Made by a program: the position numbers and the translations under genes
Part shown: in pieces, positions 1 to 5,214 of the stretch
How positions within the stretch are numbered: the first letter of the stretch is position 1
Layout of the letters: every line of letters starts with the position of its first letter
Source: Thermoprotei archaeon
GTDB taxonomy: Archaea > Thermoproteota > Thermoprotei > Thermofilales > B15-G2
Assembly (NCBI GenBank): GCA_003649445.1
Contig: QMRV01000130.1
Location: forward strand, 1-5,542
DNA length: 5,542 nt
Reading direction: 5' to 3'
The notes under the pieces: model-generated
What the model saw: the letters and a program-made list of their open reading frames with translations, nothing else
Told to the model about the DNA's origin: nothing
The model's database searches: none

Positions 1-72
1 AATACCTAGCGCAGCTGAAACCATGCCTATACATGTTGCTATGATAAATAGCAGAAACGCTGTTATCATCAT
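1..72 (-). CDS. N-terminus of a membrane protein, possibly TauE/SafE-like (partial)
   Basis: Reading leftward from an ATG at 72-70 gives 24 codons open to the window edge. The residues are almost all hydrophobic (MMITAFLLFIIATC, then IGMVSAALGI), so this is a first transmembrane helix or signal anchor. An in-frame TAG lies six codons upstream of the ATG, so the start must be here or at the next codon, also ATG. A TATA-like element at 101-113 sits at a suitable distance for a short-leader archaeal transcript. The helix ending in G-M-V-S-A-A-L-G-I resembles the first helix of TauE/SafE anion exporters, which often continue into Gly-Gly-Gly. That assignment rests on about ten residues and is tentative; any polytopic membrane protein is possible. 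The gene is divergent from the nucleoside transporter and need not share its function. Confidence 0.5.
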   Translation of the reverse strand, partial: MMITAFLLFIIATCIGMVSAALGI

Positions 73-100
73 ATGACACTTCTTAGCAAGCTACAAGTTT

Positions 101-113
101 TAATTATATTTAA
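101..113 (-). promoter_or_regulatory. TATA-like element for the leftward membrane-protein gene
   Basis: Read on the minus strand this is TTAAATATAATTA, the most AT-rich block upstream of the ATG at 72. Its centre is about 34 bases from that ATG. With the usual archaeal spacing of about 26 bases from TATA to transcription start, the leader would be under ten bases. No Shine-Dalgarno sequence is seen, which fits a near-leaderless message. The whole region is AT-rich, so a box called by eye is only moderately certain. Confidence 0.4.
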
Positions 114-139
114 TTTTAACGATTTACTAAGTAATGGTT

Positions 140-161
140 ATGTTAAGTACTATCTTAACAT
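140..161. repeat. Perfect 8+6+8 inverted repeat, candidate operator
   Basis: The arms are ATGTTAAG (140-147) and CTTAACAT (154-161), exact reverse complements, separated by six bases (148-153). The centre-to-centre arm distance is 14 bases, somewhat over one helical turn, and could suit a dimeric helix-turn-helix regulator. It lies about 27 bases upstream of the leftward TATA-like element and about 140 bases upstream of the rightward one. No known regulator motif is recognised. Confidence 0.5.
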
Positions 162-171
162 GAAGTGCGTA

Positions 172-181
172 TAGCATGCTA
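172..181. repeat. 10-base palindrome in the divergent spacer
   Basis: TAGCATGCTA is its own reverse complement with no spacer. It lies between the two longer dyads, in non-coding DNA. A single 10-base palindrome can occur by chance in a region this size. It is listed mainly because it clusters with two other dyads. A protein-binding role is inference. Confidence 0.3.
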
Positions 182-204
182 GACATAGGGATAGCTTTTC
201 CTAG

Positions 205-224
205 GGTAATTAAGTTTGATTACC
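205..224. repeat. 20-base imperfect dyad, candidate operator
   Basis: The outer arms GGTAAT (205-210) and ATTACC (219-224) are exact reverse complements. Counting the whole element as two 10-base half-sites centred between 214 and 215, eight of ten positions are symmetric. It lies about 80 bases upstream of the TATA-like element of the binding-protein gene, a position more typical of an activator or a looping site than of a blocking repressor. The regulator is unknown. Confidence 0.45.
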
Positions 225-303
225 TTCTCTATATGGTTTTTGTAAATACCTATTGCGGCTTCTTTTAACCGTAAGGTGTTTAGGCTTAATTTCATGTTTA
301 TCG

Positions 304-313
304 TTAAATTTAT
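304..313 (+). promoter_or_regulatory. TATA-like element for the binding-protein gene
   Basis: TTAAATTTAT lies about 34-43 bases upstream of the ATG at 347. With normal TATA spacing, transcription would start near 334-336, leaving a leader of roughly 12 bases. No Shine-Dalgarno sequence is visible in that leader, so the first gene of the locus is probably translated from a short or leaderless end, unlike the internal genes. The call is by eye in AT-rich DNA. Confidence 0.45.
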
Positions 314-346
314 TTTGCCCCCATGGAAAACTATTTTTGAATACAA

Positions 347-1618
347 ATGGGTTGGTGGAACGTTTTGTTAAGAAAATCTATTTCTAAGGTAGCTGCTTTA
401 GCTATTGTAGCAATAGTTATCGTCATTGTAGTGGTTGCTGCTGCATTATTCACTATAGGGCCTGCTCCTTTACCATCTCCGTCGCCCTCACCGACACCCG
501 CTAAGAAGTATAAGGTAGCGATACTTTTCGACGTTGGCGGTAGGGGAGATCTATCATTTAACGATATGGCTTGGCTTGGTGCTGAAAGAGCAAGTAAAGA
601 GCTTGGCGTTGAAGTTAGCTTCCTAACTCCGAAATCCCTACAAGACATGATACCCTTGCTCGAAAGCTTAAGTGAAAGCGGCGAATATGACCTATTAGTC
701 TTAATAGGGTTCTTGTGGACAGGTCCTCTAAACCAAACAGCTGATAAGTATCCTCAGCAAAAATTCGCGCTAATAGATGCAACAACAGGTGTTGTTAGAG
801 ACAACGAGGTCGACATCCTATTCCGTGAACAGGAATGTGCATCGCTTGTAGGGATTATTGCTGCAGGTATGGCCTATGAGCTTGGAGGAGACACCATAGG
901 TGCGGTTGCTGGAATGGACATACCACCCCTGTGGAAGTTCCATATAGGCTATCTATTTGGAGCAAAATACTTCGAACTGAAGACCGGAAAGAAAGTTAAC
1001 TTCCTATGGCAATACACTGGAACATTTACAGACACTCAAGCAGGATATACTACCGGAATGCAGCTCCTACAGCAAGGAGCAAAGGTATTATATGGTCTAG
1101 CAGGGTTAACCCATGTAGGTATGTTCAACGCCGTTATTGACTGGAACAAGCAAGGTAAAGGTAAAGCTTTCGCATTAGGTCAGGATGCAAGCCAAGAATG
1201 GTATGCTCCAGAATACATACCGCTAAGCGGAGCTAAAAGAGTAGATGTTGCAGTCTATACTGCAATAGAAATGGTAGTTAAAGGTACATGGAAAGGAGGA
1301 ATAATAACCTTAGGGCTTAAAGAGGAAGGTGTAGGAATATGGGATCTTGACGGTGTAAAATGGTTCGCAGAATTAGCTAAAGAAACAGGGCAACTCAAGG
1401 ATATGACACCTGAGGATGTATACAATACAGTAAAGTCCCTAAGAGAACAATATATTAAAGACTACGTATGGGACTTGGTTAACGAGTTAGCAGAGAAGAT
1501 AAAGAAAGGAGAAATAGTATTCAAAACACCAATGACCCATGAAGAATACGATGCTATAATCAGCGAGTTACTTAAAGGAAACTTAAATGCAGCTTTAGAA
1601 AAAGGCTCTGTAACATAA
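347..1618 (+). CDS. BMP/PnrA-family nucleoside-binding protein of ABC importer, membrane-anchored
   Basis: This 423-residue protein should be the extracellular ligand-binding part of the importer encoded next to it. Residues 1-11 are short and basic, 15-37 form a strongly hydrophobic helix, 38-52 are a Ser/Pro/Thr linker, and about 55-395 are a BMP (basic membrane protein) domain. Family hallmarks are visible: D62 to D73 with GG and DLSFN, FREQE at 159-163, AGMDIP at 188-193, GTFTDTQAG at 225-233, AKRVDVAVY at 296-304 and LGLKEEGVG at 322-330. By spacing, F61, N72 and D144 match the purine-contacting Phe, Asn and Asp that I recall from Treponema PnrA, which favours a nucleoside ligand. There is no lipobox Cys; the run K10-S11-I12-S13 before the helix suits a class III, pilin-like signal, though a plain uncleaved anchor is possible. 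The ATG is fixed by an in-frame TGA at 338-340. The C-terminus beyond the core is charged and helical, longer than I expect for the family. Asn and Phe codons are mainly C-ending, suggesting high expression. Confidence 0.93.
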   Translation: MGWWNVLLRKSISKVAALAIVAIVIVIVVVAAALFTIGPAPLPSPSPSPTPAKKYKVAILFDVGGRGDLSFNDMAWLGAERASKELGVEVSFLTPKSLQDMIPLLESLSESGEYDLLVLIGFLWTGPLNQTADKYPQQKFALIDATTGVVRDNEVDILFREQECASLVGIIAAGMAYELGGDTIGAVAGMDIPPLWKFHIGYLFGAKYFELKTGKKVNFLWQYTGTFTDTQAGYTTGMQLLQQGAKVLYGLAGLTHVGMFNAVIDWNKQGKGKAFALGQDASQEWYAPEYIPLSGAKRVDVAVYTAIEMVVKGTWKGGIITLGLKEEGVGIWDLDGVKWFAELAKETGQLKDMTPEDVYNTVKSLREQYIKDYVWDLVNELAEKIKKGEIVFKTPMTHEEYDAIISELLKGNLNAALEKGSVT

Positions 1619-1628
1619 ACTTAAATAA

Positions 1629-1661
1629 CATATAAATTTTATTTTCCCTTAATTCTTTTAG
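1629..1661 (+). promoter_or_regulatory. TATA-like box overlapping a T-rich terminator candidate between binding-protein and ATPase genes
   Basis: The 79-base gap after the binding-protein stop contains CATATAAATTT (1629-1639), a good archaeal TATA match. It runs directly into T-rich sequence (1637-1659: TTTTATTTT, then CCC, then TTAATTCTTTT). Runs of T on the sense strand are the usual intrinsic termination signal in archaea, and no hairpin is needed. A start directed by this box would fall near 1660, giving the ATPase gene a leader of about 38 bases. The two signals together suggest that much of the binding-protein message ends here and that the downstream three genes have their own promoter. 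Both assignments are by eye. Confidence 0.45.
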
Positions 1662-1683
1662 TAAACATAAACAACGCAATAGC

Positions 1684-1690
1684 AAGGGGT
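1684..1690 (+). promoter_or_regulatory. Possible ribosome binding site for the TTG-started ATPase gene
   Basis: AAGGGGT ends seven bases before the TTG at 1698. It can pair with the CCUCC region of a 16S tail only with wobble or one mismatch, so it is weaker than the GGAGG sites of the two permeases. It supports the TTG as start over the in-frame ATG at 1728, but does not settle it. Confidence 0.4.
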
Positions 1691-1697
1691 TTAACTG

Positions 1698-3212
1698 TTG
1701 CCTAGAGAGAAGAGGAAAGCTATTGAAATGCTTAATATATCTAAAATATACCCTGATGGGGTTGTTGCTCTAAGAGATGTTAACTTAACAGTTTATGAAG
1801 GTGAAATCCATGGACTTCTCGGAGAAAATGGTGCAGGCAAAACTACACTAATGAGGATATTGTATGGTGAAATAAAACCTACCAAAGGGGAAATAAAGCT
1901 TTTCGGAAGGAAAGTAAGTTTCCATGGACCATGGGATGCTATAAGACATGGTATTGGTATGGTTTATCAACACTTCACGCTTGTTCCTACATTTACTGTT
2001 TTAGAAAATTTACAATTGTCTTTCACATCTGTAGAAAAGAAGGTATCTGAAAGTGCAGTACGTAAGAATGCTGAAAAGCTTATGAGGGAAATAGGTTTTG
2101 AAGTACCATTAGATGCTGTTGTTGAAGATTTACCTATCGGTGTCCAGCAAAGAGCTGAAATTTTAAAGATACTTCTAAGGAAAGCTAAAATACTCATACT
2201 TGACGAACCAACATCTGTTCTTACACCTATAGAAACCAGGGAGCTTTTTAGAACGCTGAAAAGGCTTAAGGAGAAGGGAATAACAATAATATTCATTACT
2301 CATAAGCTTAAGGAGGTAAAGGAAATTACAGATAGGGTAACTGTGCTTAGAAAGGGTCGCCTAGTAGGTACAGTTGAAACAGCAAAAGTTACTGAAGTCG
2401 ATTTAGCACGTATGATGGTTGGTAGAGAAGTATTTTTGAAAATAAGTAAAACACCAGCTAAAGTAGGTAGAAAAGTTCTTGAAATAGCTGACTTATGGGT
2501 TAAAGATGACAGAGGATTAGATGCTGTTAAAGGAGTAAGCCTTGACCTATATGAAGGAGAGATTTTAGGTATAGCTGGTGTTCAAGGTAATGGGCAAAAA
2601 GAGCTTGTAGAAGCTATTGCAGGAATAAGACCTATTATTAAAGGTAAAATAATTGTCGACGGTGTTGACGTAACTAAAAAATCTACCGTTGAAAGGTATA
2701 AGCTTGGTCTTGCTTATGTTCCAGATTCTAGACTTGTAGGCTTAGTGTTAGATATGAGTTTAATAGAAAATACTACATTAACAAATCTACATAAGGTCCT
2801 AACTAGGACAAAAAGAATTCTATGGGATAGGGCCTCTAAAATAGCGGTAAAGGTTGTTAAGGAGCTAGATGTAGTAACACCCTCGCTTAGTGCGCCTGTA
2901 AAATACTTGAGTGGAGGTAATCAGCAGAAAGTCATGGTTGGTAGGGAGATTGTTCGAGAACCTAAAATATTTATTGTAGCTGAACCAACCCACGGCTTAG
3001 ATGTTGGCGCAACGGAGTTCATAAGGAAAACGCTTGTTTCACTAAGGGATAAGGGTAAAGCTGTACTTCTTGTTTCTACGGATTTAGATGAGATACTGCA
3101 GTTAAGTGATAGGATAGCTGTAATGTATGAAGGGAAAATAGTTGCCATAGGTAAAGCAGAAGAATTCTCTATTGAAAGACTTGGCTTACTCATGGGAGGT
3201 GTTAAAGCATAA
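1698..3212 (+). CDS. Nucleoside/simple-sugar ABC importer ATPase with two nucleotide-binding domains
   Basis: This 504-residue cytoplasmic protein has two ABC domains in tandem, the RbsA/MglA/NupA layout, and should power the two permeases encoded directly after it. Domain 1 (about 8-245) has Walker A GENGAGKTT (42-50), Q-loop Q91, Walker B ILILDEPT (165-172) and H-loop H202. Its signature is the degenerate LPIGVQQR (145-152). Domain 2 (about 258-500) has a normal signature LSGGNQQK (404-411), but Walker A reads GVQGNGQKE (294-302) with Gln for the Lys. Walker B reads IVAEPT (426-431) with Ala for the Asp, and the H-loop position is Asp (D462). One composite ATP site should therefore be competent and the other degenerate, as is common in this subfamily. 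The start is TTG: an in-frame TAA lies at 1692-1694 and the residues just before the domain match family spacing; the ATG at 1728 would clip only ten residues. Its stop overlaps the next start by one base. Confidence 0.95.
   Translation: MPREKRKAIEMLNISKIYPDGVVALRDVNLTVYEGEIHGLLGENGAGKTTLMRILYGEIKPTKGEIKLFGRKVSFHGPWDAIRHGIGMVYQHFTLVPTFTVLENLQLSFTSVEKKVSESAVRKNAEKLMREIGFEVPLDAVVEDLPIGVQQRAEILKILLRKAKILILDEPTSVLTPIETRELFRTLKRLKEKGITIIFITHKLKEVKEITDRVTVLRKGRLVGTVETAKVTEVDLARMMVGREVFLKISKTPAKVGRKVLEIADLWVKDDRGLDAVKGVSLDLYEGEILGIAGVQGNGQKELVEAIAGIRPIIKGKIIVDGVDVTKKSTVERYKLGLAYVPDSRLVGLVLDMSLIENTTLTNLHKVLTRTKRILWDRASKIAVKVVKELDVVTPSLSAPVKYLSGGNQQKVMVGREIVREPKIFIVAEPTHGLDVGATEFIRKTLVSLRDKGKAVLLVSTDLDEILQLSDRIAVMYEGKIVAIGKAEEFSIERLGLLMGGVKA
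3195..3201 (+). promoter_or_regulatory. Shine-Dalgarno for permease 1
   Basis: GGAGGTG lies within the last codons of the ATPase gene, ten bases before the ATG at 3212. It is a full match to the archaeal anti-Shine-Dalgarno (complement of CACCTCC). Together with the TAATG stop/start overlap it shows translational coupling of ATPase and permease. Confidence 0.8.
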
Positions 3213-4288
3213 TGGGACTTGTTCAGTCTCTTATACGGTTTAAGGAGAGAATTAAGGTAAAGTATGAAGAATACCTTGTAACGACAATAGAAATACTTGT
3301 GTCGGCAATTATAGGGTTCTCTATAGGTGCTCTAATACTATACGTGCTAGGATTTAACCCTGCTAAAATATATTCAATCTTGTTTACTAAGGGACTAAGT
3401 AACCCCAATTATCTTCTAAGTAAATCTACTCCAATAATGTTAACAGGGCTGGCTTTCGCTATTCCCATGTTAGCTGGAGTGTTTAATATTGGTGGGGAAG
3501 GACAGCTATATATTGGTGCTCTTGTTTCACTCGTGGTTGTTATTTCTACGCATAACCCTGTTTTAGGGATTTTAGCTGGTATGGTTGCTGGAGCGGCTTT
3601 GGGTACGTTTAAGGCTGCTTTGAAAGTTTATCGTGGTGTTAATGAGGTAATTGCCGCTATTATGCTTAACTGGGTAATGTACTTCCTAATACTTTATCTA
3701 CTAACCGAAAGACTGTATAACCCCAAAATACCTCATGAATCCATACCTGTTCCTGAAGATGCAAGGTTAGGGAAAATACCTACCCCTCTAGGTGATATTC
3801 GTCTCATATTCTTTATCGCAGTAATTGCTTCACTGATAATATACTACATTCTTTACTATACGAACATAGGTTACTTGCTTAGAGTAGCAGGATTATCCCC
3901 TAAAACAGCAAAATATGCTGGTTTCAACCCTAACCTTGCTATAATATATTCTATGGCTCTTGGAGGAGCTATGGCTGGGTTGGGAGGGGCTCTTCTACTG
4001 ATAGGTTACGTTTACTCCATAGATACGACCATGTCTACTCTTTTCGGATTGGGGTTCATGGGGATAGGTGTTGCATTACTTGGTAGAAATAATCCCGTGG
4101 GAATAATATTTTCAGCAATATTTTTCTCAATGCTAATTATAGGTGGTGAAATGATAGAGCTCCTTGCAGGCGCTCCTCCGGAGCTTGCTGATACATTAAC
4201 CGGAGTTATCGTTATTGCGTTAGCCTTACCTTACACCTATCGTATGTTAATTAGCTACATGAGGATCAGGAGGATGATGAGAGAATGA
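3212..4288 (+). CDS. ABC importer permease 1, BPD_transp_2 family (BmpE/NupP-like)
   Basis: This 358-residue integral membrane protein should be one half of the import channel for the ligand delivered by the BMP-type binding protein. A charged N-terminal segment (1-22) is followed by about nine or ten hydrophobic spans, roughly 25-48, 75-92, 98-137 (two), 147-165, 197-216, 244-267, 278-315 (two) and 328-345. Family marks are FNIGGEGQLYIGAL (91-104), NEVIAAIMLNW (144-154) and the cytoplasmic coupling loop RVAGLSPKTAKYAGFNP (224-240), which should contact the ATPase. Length is normal for the longer of the two permeases in BMP-type systems, and the C-terminus ends in a basic tail (343-357). The start is set by the one-base overlap with the ATPase stop and by a strong Shine-Dalgarno. 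The second permease overlaps its 3' end by four bases. The family also includes ribose- and branched-chain-type permeases; the neighbouring BMP protein favours nucleosides. Confidence 0.92.
   Translation: MGLVQSLIRFKERIKVKYEEYLVTTIEILVSAIIGFSIGALILYVLGFNPAKIYSILFTKGLSNPNYLLSKSTPIMLTGLAFAIPMLAGVFNIGGEGQLYIGALVSLVVVISTHNPVLGILAGMVAGAALGTFKAALKVYRGVNEVIAAIMLNWVMYFLILYLLTERLYNPKIPHESIPVPEDARLGKIPTPLGDIRLIFFIAVIASLIIYYILYYTNIGYLLRVAGLSPKTAKYAGFNPNLAIIYSMALGGAMAGLGGALLLIGYVYSIDTTMSTLFGLGFMGIGVALLGRNNPVGIIFSAIFFSMLIIGGEMIELLAGAPPELADTLTGVIVIALALPYTYRMLISYMRIRRMMRE
4269..4273 (+). promoter_or_regulatory. Shine-Dalgarno for permease 2
   Basis: GGAGG, within AGGAGGATGA, lies inside the last codons of permease 1, eleven bases before the ATG at 4285. 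The spacing is slightly long but usual for these overlapping archaeal genes. It supports the ATGA overlap start. Confidence 0.65.
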
Positions 4289-5211
4289 TTGAAGACATTA
4301 TAAGCTTAACATCTAACACGCTAATATATATGGTTCCTCTCGTACTAGCTGGAGTAGGAGAAATTATTACCGAGAGATCCGGTGTAGTGAACATAGGGTT
4401 AGAGGGCATATTTGTTCTTTCATCCTTTACTGCAACCATAGTAACATTTGCTACGGGAAACCCATATTTAGGCTTGTCCTCCGGAATCATAATAGGTTTA
4501 TTAGCTGGTGTACTTCACGGATTCGTGAGTGTGTATTTAAGAGGGAACCAGATAATAGCTGGTGTTGGTTTTAACACGTTAGCTTATGGAATAAGTGTTA
4601 TGGGGTTAGTTACTATATGGAAGCAGCATGGTGCTTCACCTTCAGTGAGCAAAATACCCATGATATCTTTAAGGATAAGGGAAGGACTAACGTTCACCAT
4701 TTCACCTTTATCTATAGTAGCCATACTCATAGCCATAGGTGCATGGTATTGGCTATTTAAGACGACAAGCGGTTTAAAGTTAAGAGCATGTGGTGAAGAT
4801 CCTAAATCTGCTGAGGCAATGGGAGTTAATGTTTTCAGGACAAGATTTTACGCTACAGTAATCGGCGGCATACTTACAGGCCTAGGTGGAGCATATTTAA
4901 CCGTTGGTTGGATAGGTCAATTTACTAGGCACATATCTGCTGGAAGAGGATTCATAGCTTTAGCTAACGTGGCTTTCAGTAATTGGAACCCATTAATGGC
5001 TATTGTCGGAGGAATGATTTTTGGTTTCTTCGATGTTCTCTCAATATATTTGCCAATAAAAATACAGCTAATATACCCTGAAGCGAAAATAACCACGCTA
5101 GCTTATCTGTTCAAAACAATACCCTACATAGGAACATTAGCTGTAGTATCGCTTATTATAGGTAGAGCTAGAATGCCTAGAGCTCTAGGTAAACCTTATA
5201 TCAAAGAGTAG
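4285..5211 (+). CDS. ABC importer permease 2, BPD_transp_2 family (BmpF/NupQ-like)
   Basis: This 308-residue membrane protein is the second, non-identical half of the import channel and should pair with permease 1. About eight or nine hydrophobic spans are seen, near 10-27, 36-57, 62-84, 89-112, 138-158, 187-209, 225-258 (one or two) and 270-293. Family marks are GEIITERSGVVNIGLEGIF (25-43), the coupling loop LRACGEDPKSAEAMGVNV (166-183) and SAGRGFIALANVAF (218-231). The shorter length and the ERSGVVNIGLEG motif near the N-terminus identify it as the F/Q-type partner rather than a duplicate of permease 1. The start ATG overlaps the permease 1 stop (ATGA). It is the last gene of the transporter unit. 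Its TAG stop is three bases from the stop of the convergent dehydrogenase gene, with no clear T-run terminator between. Confidence 0.93.
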   Translation: MIEDIISLTSNTLIYMVPLVLAGVGEIITERSGVVNIGLEGIFVLSSFTATIVTFATGNPYLGLSSGIIIGLLAGVLHGFVSVYLRGNQIIAGVGFNTLAYGISVMGLVTIWKQHGASPSVSKIPMISLRIREGLTFTISPLSIVAILIAIGAWYWLFKTTSGLKLRACGEDPKSAEAMGVNVFRTRFYATVIGGILTGLGGAYLTVGWIGQFTRHISAGRGFIALANVAFSNWNPLMAIVGGMIFGFFDVLSIYLPIKIQLIYPEAKITTLAYLFKTIPYIGTLAVVSLIIGRARMPRALGKPYIKE

Positions 5212-5214
5212 AAT

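Larger units (their letters stand above)
73..346. other. Divergent intergenic region
   Basis: This stretch of about 270 bases separates the leftward membrane-protein gene from the rightward binding-protein gene. I see no convincing gene, tRNA, C/D-box RNA or CRISPR repeat in it. It holds a TATA-like element for each direction (101-113 minus, 304-313 plus). Between them lie three dyads, at 140-161, 172-181 and 205-224. Since the dyads are upstream of both predicted transcription starts, they would act as DNA sites rather than as RNA hairpins. Two tiny ATG-started frames (134-163, 9 codons, and 233-268, 11 codons) have no support. Confidence 0.7.

Noticed and set aside
134..163. Nine-codon leader ORF on the plus strand in the divergent spacer
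   Set aside because: It lies upstream of the predicted transcription start, has no ribosome site, and overlaps the inverted repeat by chance of composition.
233..268. Eleven-codon plus-strand ORF before the binding-protein gene
   Set aside because: It has no ribosome site, no plausible promoter of its own and no recognisable sequence; it ends upstream of the TATA-like element.
73..346. Purine riboswitch or other structured RNA upstream of the nucleoside importer
   Set aside because: The predicted leader of the binding-protein gene is only about 12 bases, and no riboswitch core or C/D-box motifs were recognised; the dyads lie outside the predicted transcripts.
464..502. Ser/Pro codon repeat as a DNA tandem repeat or CRISPR-like element
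   Set aside because: The codons for the repeated Ser-Pro pairs vary, so the repeat is at the protein level only (a flexible stalk).
331..648. Minus-strand open frame of 105 codons opposite the start of the binding-protein gene
   Set aside because: It is low-complexity on the reverse of the hydrophobic helix and Ser/Pro linker codons, with no family resemblance, while the plus strand is a clear BMP protein.
1967..2296. Minus-strand open frame inside the ATPase gene
   Set aside because: It is antisense to conserved ABC motifs (signature and Walker B of domain 1) and its Ser-rich composition is typical of a shadow frame.
2571..3030. Second ABC domain as a decayed, non-functional module
   Set aside because: The substitutions in Walker A, Walker B and H-loop are typical of this importer subfamily, the reading frame is intact and its LSGGNQQK signature is conserved.
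2921..3193. Minus-strand open frame over the ATPase 3' end
   Set aside because: It is antisense to the second ABC domain and shows no recognisable protein features.
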